64,000 bases of DNA from Diplosphaera chodatii (taxonomy: Eukaryota; Chlorophyta; Trebouxiophyceae; Prasiolales; Stichococcaceae), in assembly GCA_032358165.1 (NCBI GenBank), contig JAALGY010000054.1, positions 2,170,001 through 2,234,000 of the forward strand. Reading direction: 5' to 3'. The number at the start of each line of letters is the position of its first letter. The stretch's first letter is position 1. A program made the position numbers and the translations under genes. The notes under the pieces were generated by a model. That model ran no database searches and had not been told where the DNA came from. It saw nothing but the letters and a program-made list of their open reading frames with translations. Positions 44,330 through 56,972 of this stretch are shown here, one piece after another.

Positions 44330-45146
44330 CGTGCTGGCACGCTGCAGGTCAAGAATAAGAGGGACTTGTGCGTTTTTGCGCGCGGCCTGTTGAAATGTGG
44401 CGAAGTGCCAGTGGGGAGAAACAGTGACAGGCAATCCTGGGCGGAAAGGCAGCTGCCTCCTTCCTATGCGGCAACCCCCCTGGAGCCGGAGGAACTCACT
44501 GGCTCGCAAGGCGTGGCAGACCGCTCGAGGTCCAGAAACCGTTCCGCAGCCGCGGGGTGTATGTTTCAGTGTGTTCCATATATACTGCTGAGTGGTGTTT
44601 GGTCCGGTGCGGCCTAGAAAGCCCGCCATTCTGGGCACAGTATTGTTGTTCAGGCGGCTCGCATATTCACTTGGAGTTTGACGGCAGCTGTGGACTGAGC
44701 GCGAGCAGTATCAGCTTCTGGTTGAAGTTACAGAGGGCTTAAGCAAGGCCGCGGCAGCAGAGTCGTCGTGTAAGGTGAGTTGAGAAGTCAGCGCGAGTTT
44801 CAGCGCGGACTGCCTGCGCTGCTCGCAACGTTGCGCAAGCATGCCTAGGGTGTGAGCTTCAGCTTTCATGTGCTGTTTGTGTCGACTGGCATACCCTGCA
44901 ACTGCACTGATAGCTCCCGGGCAGCACCTGCCTAATGCTGTCATCACTATGAGGTGACTACTCGCCTGCGAACAGGCGTATGGCTGGGTGCTGCTGAGGC
45001 GGCACCCTTCAGCAAATCACTCACAAGCTCAACCTCCTGTGCGTCAGGTATCAAAGGCGTGCCTCACCAGCAGAGGTCGCCTGACCAGTTGCCCCTCAGC
45101 CGCGTTCCGCCTCGACTGGGGCTGGCCAACCGCGGCGAGGGGTGCC
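44330..45146. promoter_or_regulatory. divergent promoter region between phosphofructokinase and eEF3
   Basis: About 0.8 kb between the ATG of the phosphofructokinase (-) and the ATG of eEF3 (+). It must hold both promoters and 5' leaders. The minus frame stays open upstream of 44329, so a longer transit peptide is possible. No individual motif is assigned. Confidence 0.5.
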
Positions 45147-48100
45147 ATGACTCTGGCCGTGCCGCCGTCCGCTGCGGCAGTGGGCACCATGACGCCGGTG
45201 GTGGCGGAGGCGTGGCACAAGCTGACAGTGACGGCGCAGACGGACGCTGAGGCACGGAAGGCCGCGGCCGACTGCGCTCGCGCCGTCAATGCTGCAGGCG
45301 TTGTAGCGCTGAAGGTGAGCCGACGGTCTTGACGTGTATACGCTCAGTGTGTGGGACAATTGGTTCTAGTGTTCTCACGAGATGACAGCACCCTGGTTTG
45401 AAGGCACCTTTGCGTGATGCTGCCCTGTTGCCTCGCTGTGCAGAGCTCTGGGCTGCTGGACCGCATCACGACGGCCTGGGCGGACACCTCGGCGCCGCTG
45501 GTTCGCGAGGGCGCAATGCTCGCCTTCACGGCGGTGTGCAACGATGTGGGGTCCCCCGCGGAGCCCTTCCTGCTGCCGCTGCTGGACACGCTGCTGTCCC
45601 ACTACGCAGACAAGGTGCCCCCAAGCACGCTGTGCTGAGTGGTCGTGTCGCACACCCTTGAATGCTATCATCACTGCGGCGCCATTGCTCTTTAGGTGTC
45701 AGCATACCTGCGCTACTGGATGGTACAACAGAGTACCCTTCTCTTGCACCTCTTTTGAATGTTCGCACACCGCATATGCAGGCGCCGGCGGTGCGGAAGG
45801 CTGCGGAGCAGGCAGGCCAGGCGTTCATCGAGATGCTGTGCCCATACACAACGCAGCTCGTCCTGCCGCACCTGTTCTCCTGCTTTGACGGCCGCAGGAA
45901 TTGGCAGGTGAGGCGTTGTGATGACGGTTGGTGCAGGCTGACAGCATGACCATTCTACTGGTTCTGGGCTGCATCGTGTGCTGCTATGACCTGTCGTCGC
46001 TGCAGCGCCGTACTTCAGCTGGTGGTGCCTGGGGTGCAGATCAAGGCAGGCGCGCTGCGGATGCTGGCGCTGCTGGCCAAGGCCGCGCCCGCACAGTTGG
46101 CCGCAGAGCTGCCCGCCATCGTGCCAGCGCTGTCCGGCTGCCTGTGCGACGCCAAGCTGCAAGTCAAGGTGGGACCCCTGGGCTGCTGTGCACGAGGACT
46201 GCTAGCATCCCACTGGCTTGAAATTCCGCAGGGCCGGGGCTGTCAGGCGGTCTGGATGGCTCACGCCGTCATCAGCAATGTCAGGATGGAGGTGACGCCA
46301 CGCCTTACTGCTCGCGGTGACTGCAGAACGCGGCGGTGGATGCGATGACGGCGTGCTGTTCGGTGGTGGGCAACCGCGACGTGGAGCCCTTCGTGCCCAC
46401 GCTCATCAGCTGCATGGGCAACCCGGCGGAGGTGGCGGAGGGCATCCACAAGCTGGGCGCCATCACCTTCGTGCAGGTGCGGTTGTCCCTAGCGTCACAG
46501 TCGTAGTGCTTGTTAAATCTGAGCTCAGTGCCTGCATCTTCACTGTTACACCGCATTGGATACTGTGTGCTCCCGATGAGAAGCAGCGTGGTCACAGGTG
46601 GACGATTGCCAGTTTCGGACCCTTGTGTCACACCCTGCAGGCCGTGGAGTCGCCCTGTCTGTCCATTCTGGTGCCGCTGCTGGTCAAGGGACTGCGGGAA
46701 AAGGCGGCCGTGGTGCGGAAGACCGCCGTCATCATCGACAACATGGTCAAGGTGCTGCGAATGACGCCAGTTCACCATGACCGTGCCCATAGTTTTGCTC
46801 ATGGATTGTCGGAGAAAGAGGTCAGCCTGGAAGGCTGCCAGGACAGCGCCATGTCAGCCAGCCATGCTGTGCTTGCACCCCCTTGAGGTATGCGGTCTCA
46901 TGGACAGGTGGTGTACAACGCCGAGGACGCAGAGGTGTTCCTGCCGCGGCTGCTGCCCGTGCTGGACACCGCCTCGCAGAGCGTGTCCGACCCCGAGGTG
47001 AAGCCCTGAGCCTGCCTCCAGGACGACAGTATCGTCTTACATCTTCATCATGTGGCTGCCCCGGCGATGTCAAGTCCCAACACAGAACCCCATGGCGTAC
47101 AGGTGCGCTCGGTGGTGGCCACCGCGCACGAGGCGCTGGACAAGCTGCACGCCCAGGCGCAGGCGAAGCAGCCGCTGTCGCCGCGGCGCGCCGTCAACGA
47201 GCAGGCCGTGCTGCGCGTGCTGCACGAGGTGCGGCTTCCGAGGCTCTGTGCAACATGCGCCGTCCCCGGCCATTGCCGTGCAAGTGGATGCTGCTGGCCG
47301 TGAAAGCTGTGAAGTCTGCACCTCGCAGTGACTCTGAGGATGATCTGCTATGCCAAGAAAGCCGCTCTGACAGCAACTGCATTGCCATCTAAAGGTGATA
47401 GAGCACAGTAGCGGCACGGCAGCGCCAGCGGCAGCCGAGCCAGTTCTGGAGCACATAGCGGCGCTGATCGCGCCCATGGCAGCGGCAGGCAGCTTCGAGG
47501 CAGACGCCTGGGACCAGGTGCTGAAGCGAGCATGTGCACTGTTGGGCCTTGATTCATGAAATCAGTCAAGAGCGGAGCGGATTTTGGTGGTGTCTCCACA
47601 CCATCACCAATGGCCACAGCAGGCAGGCAGTTTTGCGGGCAGTCTAGTGCCCTGCGTGCGCGCCTGATGCCTACTCATCTGTCCCTGTGCAGTGCTCGAG
47701 GCCTTACTTGGAGGGCGTGCTGCCGCGGCCGGCGGCCAAGTCGGCGGCCGCCGCGCTGCTGGCCAAGCTGGACAGCACTGAGCGGTCCGACTCGTCGTCG
47801 GACGACGAGGAGGGGCAGGACCTGTGCAACTGCGAATTCAGCCTCGCCTACGGTGCGCTGGCGCCAGCGCTATCAGATGTGGAGTCTAGGGTCTGTCAAT
47901 GCAAGTCTGGTGCGGCGCTGGTGGCTGTCCATCTGCAGGGTCATTAACCGTGTTGGCATATGTCTGCAGGCGGCAAGATCCTGCTGAACAAGGCGCGTCT
48001 GCACCTCAAGCGCGGGCGGCGGTACGGCCTGTGCGGCCACAATGGTGCTGGCAAGGTAAAGTTTGACCAACGGCACGACCAAAGCGTGCTCCCATGATGT

Positions 48101-51100
48101 CACCCTTTCATGTGAGATGGCAGCGTCAGCAGTTTATATCTGCATGGTGCCCTGCTGACCAGCCGGAGCCGACAGCGGCCCCAACACGCTGCTCAGGTGC
48201 TCATGATGATGTGTCGTGCGTGCAGTCGACGCTCATGCGCAGCATCGCGAGCGGCAAGCTGGACGGCTTCCCGCCCAAGGAGGTCCTGCGCACCGTGTAC
48301 GTGGAGCACGACATCGACGCCTCCGAGGCGTCCTCCGGCGTCGTGGACTTCGTCGTCCACGACCCCATGCTCGCAGGTGCTCCGCGCGCTGCTGCTGCTG
48401 CTCCCGACCATGCCAGCTCGCCGCTGGGGCTCATGGCGTCCCACTGTGCTGCAGGCCATGCTTGTTGCGTGGCAGCATGCATGGACGTGCGCTGTGCAAG
48501 CGGCGCGCGAGGAGCTTGCTCCCCTCCTGAAAACCTCGGCTTCCTGAAACCCTCACTGCGTTGCAATCAGGCATGGGCATCCAGCGGTCGGAGGTGGAGC
48601 GGGTCCTGGAGTCGGTGGGCTTTGCCGGCACGATGCGGAATGCCACCATCGCCTCGCTGTCCGGCGGCTGGAAGATGAAGCTGGCGCTGGGTGAGCCCCG
48701 CATGCATCGCACATACATGCTCAGAGCTCAAAACCAGGATGGCAGGAAGCTGCATCCCTGCTCCAAACAAGTCATGCATATGGGCAGTGACCTGAAACGG
48801 CATCTGATAACGCGTCTCGTGTTGCTGCAGCGCGTGCGATGCTGATGAAGGCGGACATCATGCTGCTGGATGAGCCCACCAATCACCTGGATGTCACCAA
48901 CGTGAAGTGGCTGCAGGTGCGACAGCTCCCGGGCTGTCATCTGCGACAGGACTCTGCACCCGCTTGCTGTGGCACGACATGCATCAGACCCCGTGTCTGC
49001 GTGCTGATGAGGAGACATGGCGCTGTACAAACCCTTGAATGTGCCTGCAGGACTACCTGGTGAGCCTGGCAGAGGTCACCTCGGTGGTGGTGTCCCACGA
49101 CTCGGGCTTCCTGGATGCGGTGTGCACCGACATCGTGCACTATGAGAAGGACAAGAAGCTCAAGCACTACAAGGTGCAAAGGCACCTTGTTGCAGATCTG
49201 TAGATACTGCGTCAGCCCTTGTAGCCTAGGCAGATTGGCCGTGCTGGCTAGCAGCCTCTGCTACTTGGTGGGATAAGATGTCGGTTCAGCTTGTCGGTTT
49301 AGTTTGGCAGCATGTGGCGGCGGCCCATGCTGTGCATTTGGTGTACGGTGTGTTCATGTCCTGGTGCAGGGCAACCTGTCGGAGTTTGTCAAGATCCGGC
49401 CGGAGGCGAAGGCATACTACGAGCTGGGCTCCGCCAGCCTCAAGTTCATCCTGCCCAAGCCCGGCTTTCTGGATGGCATCAAGGGCCGCGAGGTGTGTTT
49501 GCGTGCAGTCGTCACTATCACAGCCCTTTTGCAGCTCCCATCAGGCTGTTGTCGAGATTGCAGGTAGCTAGAGAGGCAGCTGCAGACCCCATGCTGTTCT
49601 TACACGCACATGCGCCATCCTTTCTCAGAGCTTTGACCCTTGGCAGCCTTGAAACACCAAGATTACGGAATGCACTGGCTCATGCTCATACGTATCTCTC
49701 TGTTTGTGTGACAGGCGGCTGTGCTGCGCATGACGGGCGTGGGCTTCACGTACCCGGGCACTGATCGGCAGGTGCTGAAAGACGTCAACGTGCGGTGCAA
49801 CCTGAACTCCCGTGTCGCCGTCCTCGGGGTGAGTGATGTGACCTATCTGCAGCCATGGCACTTCGCAACCTGCTAACTTTGAGTCAAACGCACACCGCAC
49901 CTGGTGCTGTCTCGCTGCCAAGCAGCCGTGCTCAAGCTACTGCCCACAGGCTGCGGTGACCGCACACTTGCAAGCTAAGCCCTCTGCTCCTGGCTGTCTG
50001 CAGGCCAACGGCGCGGGCAAGTCCACGCTGATCAAGCTGCTGACGGGGGAGATGCAGCCGCAGGAGGGCGCGGTGTGGAAGCACCCCAACACGCGGCTCG
50101 CGTACGTCGCGCAGCACGCCTTCCACCACCTGGAGAAGGTACGCCTTGGGGGCTGTTGCCTGAAATGCTTGCATGCGCTTGATTGTCACCTGGTGGGCTG
50201 CCTCGAGCCTGGTCACATCGGCCATGCAAACTGCTACCGCTGCATGCTGTGCTTGACGCCAAGAAAGCGAGTGACAGGACGCTAAACCTACCCGCTGCTT
50301 GCCATGCAGCACCTGGACTGGTCGGCGCTGGAGTACATCAGGTGGCGGTACGAGATCGGCGAGGACCGGGAGGGCCTCGACAAGGTCGACCGTAAGGTGG
50401 GCACCCGGGCTGATCCTGCCACAGAGCCAGTGCTGGAATGTGCGGCGAGGAGGCACGCTGTTGTTTGGCGCCGTTACCTGAAATGATGTTCAGCATCCAG
50501 TGCTTGCCTTTGCGCATGAATGCATTAGAAAACATGGGGTGTAGGCTGGGTGGGCAGAGGCCATGGGCTCTTTTTTCAAACCTGCACCCGCTGTGTATGC
50601 TACGGTGCCGCCACGAAGTGACACGCTGCGCTTGCATCTCCTTCCAGCTGTCGGAGGAGGAGAAGCAGCACCTGGAGCGGTACTTCACCCACGACGGGCA
50701 GTCGCGGCGCCTGGAGCTGCTCAACTCGCGGCGCAAGTCCAAGAAGACGTACGAGTACGAGGTCAAGTGGTATGGGCTGCGCGACTCCAAGAACACCTGG
50801 ATCACCCGCGAGCAGTGCGTCTTGTTTGCTTCCTGCTTCTCCTGCTCTTCTCTTTTGTTATTCAGCAGTATCAGCATGGGCCACCTGCAGCCCAGGCGTG
50901 CACAGCATGCTGCGCTTTCTATATGGCTCAAGTCAGCAGTGTGCTCACTGTGCACCGACCCTGGCACCTCGTATGCAATCGCACCCAACCCACATGCACA
51001 GCAGGTCCGGTACAGAGTAGTCTCCTGACCTCCTGGCCCAGCTCTTCGACCCCGTGCATCCTGAATCTGAGTCTGCATTCGACCCCTGCGCCCCAGGCTG

Positions 51101-52668
51101 GCGGAGTACGGCTTCTCCAAGCTCATCAACGAGCTGGACATGAAGGAGGCGGCGCGGCAGGGGCTGCTGGGCCTGGGCTCCAAGCCCCTCGACTCCGAGC
51201 ACATCCAGCAGCACCTGGCCGACTTCGGCCTGGACGCCGAGTTCTCCACCCACTCCCGCATGCGCGGCCTGTCCGGTGTGTCCCGATTGTGTGTTTACAT
51301 CTGGTACTGTGGACTTGCAGTCTACATGGCGGCATCCCACACATGCTTGGTGCTTTACTGGAAGCTGCATGTGACAGCGGTGATTGGGATCATTGTGTCG
51401 AGCATCTGTGATGGCACAGTTCCTGTCACCCTGTGCAGGCGGCCAGAAGGTGAAGGTGGTGCTGGCGGCCGCCATGTGGAACTGCCCCCACCTGCTCGTG
51501 CTGGTGCGCTCCTGCTTCTTGTTACCAGATCCTCTTGAGGATACGACATTCGTCTGCGAGATCCGAGACCTGTTCTACCGGCAACCCCATTGGGCCAAGC
51601 AGACCGCTGACCTGCATGGTTGCCTGCGCACAGGATGAGCCAACTAACTACCTGGACCGCGACTCCCTGGGCGCTCTGGCCGACTCCATCAAGGTGTTCG
51701 AGGGCGGCGTCGTCATGATCTCCCATAACAACGGTGCGCGTGCTGACCCGGTTGCTCCGCCTGAGGGCACAGCCACTTGTGCTGAACCACCTGTGCTATG
51801 GCTGGTGCCTGGTCCTCAGCATGTCTGCCATTCTGGCACCCATGCCCTGCCCCGCCCCACCACAGGAGCTCCTCTGCGCACAACGGCCTGCTAGGTCACC
51901 GCACCTGTGCCTGACCCGCGCTTGTGCCGTGTCGCCGCAGAGTTCACCAGTGAGCTGTGCGCGGAGACGTGGGTGGTGAAGGACGGCACCGCGACCGCGC
52001 TGCTGAAGGGCGTGCGCATCGAGGGCGCCGGGGAGCAGGTCCGTCTGCAGCGCCTCTGCTTCCCGCTTCCGGCTTGGCATCTGACGACTTGCTTCACCCC
52101 CGGTCTTCGGGTCCCATCTCAGGCCGTCAAGCCATCATCGTGTCAGATGTGCCCAGCCTGCAGTTTCAGATGGCGTGGCTGACGTCTGCCTGTGTGCTAG
52201 CAGGTGTCCGAGGAGATGCAGGAGAAGCTGGCGGAGGCGCTGAAAGAGAAGGCAAAGGTAAGTCGCGTCGATTGCAATCATGGGCGGATTGGTCCCGAGT
52301 CCTGCTGATACTGTGCATTGGAGGACACGCATCCTCACGGTAGCAGTGAAATTCACCAGTGTCTGTTGGTCCCGCAGCAAAAGGCGGAGCGGGAGGCGCG
52401 GCTGGCCGACAAGAAGGCCAAGAAGGAGGAGGAGCGCCGCAAGAAGTTCGCCAAAAAGGTCAGGCGCCCGACATCAGCCCCACGCAAGCATGAACCATGG
52501 GCGGACTGTCACACGCCCCCTCGTGTGCATGCCGGCTGTGCAATGCATGCGGCTTCAGAGCGCCCAGGTTGGCTTTTGATGTGGACTGTTTGTTGCATTC
52601 ATCTGCTGCAGGGCGGCAGCCTCATCACAGCGAATGGTGCCACGTGGCAGAACATTGGCGTGAAGTAG
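45147..52668 (+). CDS. translation elongation factor 3 (eEF3, ABC-F ATPase)
   Basis: A ribosome-bound ABC-F ATPase that helps release deacyl-tRNA from the E site; cytosolic. Twenty-seven exons close in phase to 1059 residues (yeast eEF3 about 1044). The first is 45147-45314 and the last 52612-52668; the second is 45444-45614, and the chromodomain exon is 50648-50814. The N-terminal ~390 residues are HEAT repeats. NBD1 has Walker A GHNGAGKST (~474-482, split by an intron between K and S), signature LSGGW, Walker [11 protein letters not shown] and switch VVSHD. NBD2 has Walker [10 protein letters not shown] (~718), a chromodomain-like insert ([10 protein letters not shown], ~826) and signature LSGGQ (~908). 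It continues with DEPTNYLD (~931) and ISHN. The Lys/Glu-rich C-terminal tail matches eEF3. The [13 protein letters not shown] linker is also typical. The start was chosen as the first ATG before conserved sequence. Confidence 0.95.
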
Positions 52669-53654
52669 AGCGCAGCACAGTCGGGACGCAGCTCGTAAGC
52701 AGGCGGGCCGCCAGAGCAGCAATGTCAGAGACAGCAGCGCGCCAGTCGCAGGTGGTTTTCAGGGGTGAACAAGATGGCCGTCAGCACATAGAGCATAGAC
52801 ACGTAGTCCAGGGATCACGCCATCGTATTTGTTGAACTGTCTGGCAATTTGTAGGCGTCACACGTTGCATTGGTTTTCTGGTCGCTTGCGGCAGGTTTAG
52901 GGCCTCGGTCGCCTGCATGGTGGCGATATTGTTTGCAAGGACGGGTTGGTCTCACCACCACTGACGCGTGCCCCGGCCTGATGCTCCCCAGTAGGTGCGG
53001 ACAGTGGCAACGCCCGATGTTGACACGGAGATGTTGAGCCCAGCTCGATGCTGATCACAAGCTTACAACAGCACAGCAGTGTGGCAGCGAGCACCCCTCG
53101 CCTGGCAGACCGCCGCTAGCACCGCTGCCACCATGGCGCACGCACGCACGACCCTGGATGGAGCGCATTCAGTTCAAAATCTGGCCTTCCTGCCGCTCTG
53201 CTCTTGATTCTTCCAGCAGCCGGTGAAGGGTCGGAGGTAGATGATGGGGCACCGTGGTCACTGAGCCAGGCACGACTCTGTTCCAAGTGGAGAGCTGACG
53301 TCACCAGGTCCTGACCAGGGTTGGTATCCACCGCTACTAGAGTCGACCCCTGTACCAGGAGACATCGCCATAGTAGAGTCGGCCTACAGCGCGCCACGGC
53401 GCGCGTCATGCGTTTGCAGCACATCTCCGAGTCGGATACCAGCGTCAGTTCCTACTCGCAGCCCTGTTCGCCAACACGCCTCCGTGTGTTGCCTTGCTGC
53501 AGCGTATAGTATACAACTTTTGTGCTACCCTGCACCAGCGCATAGCCTATCGCAGGTGATCGCACCAACAATGCGCGTCTGCGACGATACAGTCTAACCC
53601 GCTCTGCATCATTGAGGAGCTTGATCCGCTGCGCTTGTTGCTGCACAGGACGTC
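52669..53654. other. intergenic region
   Basis: About 1 kb between the eEF3 stop and the peroxidase ATG. It should hold the eEF3 3' UTR and the peroxidase promoter. I see no exon, repeat or RNA gene. Confidence 0.45.
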
Positions 53655-56413
53655 ATGACCGCAATGCACGTGCTGCTGTTGGCAACGCTGTTTGGCGCGG
53701 CGTCGGCCGCGGCGCCTTTCGGCACGCCCGGCTCCGACTGCGGCGGACGGCCGCAGATTGCGTTCCCTGGGGCGTACGTCAACGTGTCGAACGTGAGAGC
53801 ACCGTCTCTCATGCTGCCTGGTCGTGTCGTTCACTCCGCCATGTCCGCACGCCGCACGTGTCTGCGATACATCGTGTCGTCTCCCCCCGCAACAGGCATT
53901 GCTCTCGTTCACGAGGACATATTCTCTCAAGCAAGTGGTCCCTGCTTACCTGCAACTGTTCACGACACATCTTGACGGAAGTTTGTGCACCCACAGGCAC
54001 AGAGCTGCTTCAACACGGCGACCCGAGCCCTGAAAGCCAGCCTTACTCCTAGCATCATTGGTCCATGCCTTCGCGCTGCATTTCATGATTGCGGTGAGCT
54101 GGCTTTGCCAAGGTTTGCACGGATCGAATGCAACTGCTGCTGGATTCGCTCACGTGACGAGGTGCACCTGCACTTCACTTCGGTGCCGTTCATCTGTCTA
54201 CCTACGCACCAACCACGGTTCATTTCGTTTGCAAATCCGCTGCAGGCACCTACCGTGCGTCCGCAGAGCCAAATTCTGCCTTCACCCGGCGCACAAACTG
54301 CGGCGGCTGCAATGGCTCCTTCAAGCAGGTAGCTGCCCCTGCTTATCTGCATCCTTTCGAGTCATGCTCATCACGAGCTGCACATGAGCCGCGCTGACCA
54401 CTTGGCCTGCTGATCCGACAGGAGTTCGAGGCCGGCACAGCCGACAACTTTGCGTCCTTCCCCCAGCAGAACGGCATGGCAACATGCTACAACCTTCTCT
54501 TCGTGAGTCCTCCACTACCTCCACCATTCGTGCTCAGCTGCCATGTACAGTCTGAAAGGACTGCGATGCGGTGAGCTTGCTCCACTCCGGAGTGCGCAAC
54601 GCTTGCGTTCAGCCGAGGACGACGCTTCTATGTGCGGCCTCACAGGGCACCACCGCCTCGGGCGGCAGCGGCGGTCTGTACTCCACGATCAAGAAAAGCT
54701 GCCCCGCCATGTCAAAGGTGTTGCTATCTGTTGGGTTTGCCCACTCCCTGCCCCCTGTACCTGTGTATTCCATGCCTGAGCAGGTTTCTCTCCGGTGCGG
54801 CCATAGTAAGCTAATTCCCGCTGCGCATACCAAAGTTGACGGTCGAGCCTGTCTTCAATGTAGGCTGACTTGATAAGCTTGGCGGGCTACGTTGCTGTGA
54901 TAGCTGGTGGGGGCGCCCCCGCGGGCGGCTGCGGCTGGTGCGCTTCCAGTCCCAATGCAACGTTGATCAGCTTACTACAAAGCCCCCAGTTTGAGCAACG
55001 TGACTGCTGATGAGACACTGCATGCATGTGGCTCTGTCTGTGCATCGCACAATCACACACTTGGCAGGCAGAAGCATGTTACTGCGTGTTTGACCCTTGC
55101 ATTGGCTGCTGTCGCAGGTACCCGGGCCGCCTGGACGATGCCGACTATGACAACACCAACTACCTGCCGCCCGAGTCCATGAATGCCGACCAGATGCACA
55201 ACTGGTTCGGTGAGCACCCTGCCCCATGAGCCTTCAAGCCCTGCAGAGGGCTCTGCTACAGCTGCTCAATGGTTTCAAGCTGCCTGCGTCGCCCACATCT
55301 GCGCATCAAGTCTGAGCATCCATCCCTAGGAGACTGCCGGGATGCCATCTTGGTGTGTTGACTGCAGACCAGTACGAGATGGGTGATGCCGAGTACTACT
55401 TCAACTTGACCCACGACGAGACCGTCGCCACCCTGTCGGGCGCACACACCATTGGCAAGTCCCGCGTCCATGGCGTCAACCCCACCAGCCGTGGCGTGGT
55501 GAGTTTGACAATTGATTTCGGACATGCGTGGTGTGCTGCTGCCAGTGGCGGAGAAGCTGCAAACCAAGACCCTGCTGATGTCCAGACATAATGCCTACGC
55601 CGCCCATGTAACAGGGCGCTGAGTTGTGTCTCCTGCCCGTTGCAGAATGCTCTGTCCGGCACTCCTGAGAAGTTCGACGGCGGCTACTACGCCGAAGTCA
55701 TCGCCGTCAACGGCCTGAAGGGACAGTTCGGCTGGTTTGCCAGCGACATGCACGGCTTCTGCAACACCTTCAAATCCAGCAGCGGCGGCGGCGGCGGCGG
55801 AGGCAAGGGCAGTCCAAGTGTCATCGGCCGGAAGCTCCTGCAGGTGTGCTGCCCATGCTTCACCCTCCATGTACACATCAATCTGCCTGGCTCGTTGCTC
55901 CTCTGCCCCTTGCGCAGCGCGGTACTCAGACCGACTCCAGCATCCGAGGCCCTTGTGATCTTGCTTGTGCAGAGCGCGGCCAACGACCTCCCTGGCATCG
56001 CTCCGCCCACGGACAACAATGTCGGCACCCCCGGCGGTGTTGCAGGCCTGAATCTGGACAAGGAGATCTGCGCCAACGTGACGCCCAATGTGAAGGGCGA
56101 CTCCCGATTTGCGCAGTACTACCTCACCTACGGCAACAACTTCAACAAGGCAAGCTGCCATGCTCTTTGCCTGAGCAAGCCTTCTGCCTACGTGCTAAGA
56201 CGCAACTCCCTCGGCTGATGCATGAGCTTCTGCATGTACTGTGCCGCCCTGCAGACCAGTTGGATGCGTCCCAATCTGGCTGTCCTCTCCTTGCAGGGCG
56301 ATGACAGTCTGTTCAAGAGCAAGTTCTGCCTGGCCTACCAGGCCATGAGCACCATCGGCTTCCAGTTCCCAGCCGACTATGGCACCGTAGCGTCAAACTT
56401 CATCATGTCCTGA
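53655..56413 (+). CDS. secreted heme peroxidase (plant peroxidase superfamily)
   Basis: Oxidises substrates with hydrogen peroxide using heme; the N-terminal signal sequence (MHVLLLATLFGAASAAA) predicts secretion or wall location. Eleven exons close in phase to 419 residues: 53655-53792, 53997-54093, 54246-54328, 54422-54502, 54646-54717, 54864-54937, 55118-55209, 55368-55498, 55646-55843, 55973-56149, 56297-56413. The distal heme site is GPCLRAAFHDCG (Arg and His spaced as in class II/III enzymes). The proximal heme site is LSGAHTIGKS. CNGSF and PGRLDDADY also fit. A run of glycines follows the core (about residue 310), and the C-terminus (AYQAMSTIGFQF) extends beyond typical class III enzymes. 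The intron after NFNK begins GCAAGC (GC-AG). Exon 6's donor (GTGCGC at 54938) was chosen by phase. Confidence 0.88.
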
Positions 56414-56972
56414 GCGGCAGCAAGCTCGCTTCACTTGAAAGTTCAGCTCAAGTCAGCCAGTCATCATTACTTTTTCTGTTGTCCTCTGTTTTCCTCAGTC
56501 GAACTCGAGGTACTCGGATGTGTCACATCCTGCGCCCGTGAATTGGATTGTCAGGTTGTAGCGGTGCGTGCACCCGCATTGCAAATGGTTTGGCGGGGCG
56601 GCAGGGGGAAGTTCCGCCTTGGCGGGCACATAGCTATGTTTCAGGTTTTGAGTACAGTGACTGGAAGCTGGCTGTCACGGTGTAACGCGAGTGGAGCACC
56701 TCTCCCCTGGCTTGCAACTCGAAATCTGCTCGCACGTGCATGCTGCATGTGCTCACGCAAAGACTGCTTTCAACCTGCCAGGGTCCCGACCTGCCGAGCT
56801 CTCAATACGTCAACAGTATCTGCAAGCTTCAACCTGCCTTATCAATTGCTGCTATCCTTGATCCGCAGAAAGATTCGCGAGCTGACCTGCAATTGACTGG
56901 CAAGCTGGCCAAGCTACATGACCCCTGTGTCAGATTGTGTGACCACCACACCGGCCTGATCCCGTCCTTGTG
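56414..56972. other. intergenic region
   Basis: About 560 bp between the peroxidase stop and the P450 ATG, same strand. It probably holds a 3' UTR and a promoter. Nothing further is seen. Confidence 0.45.
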
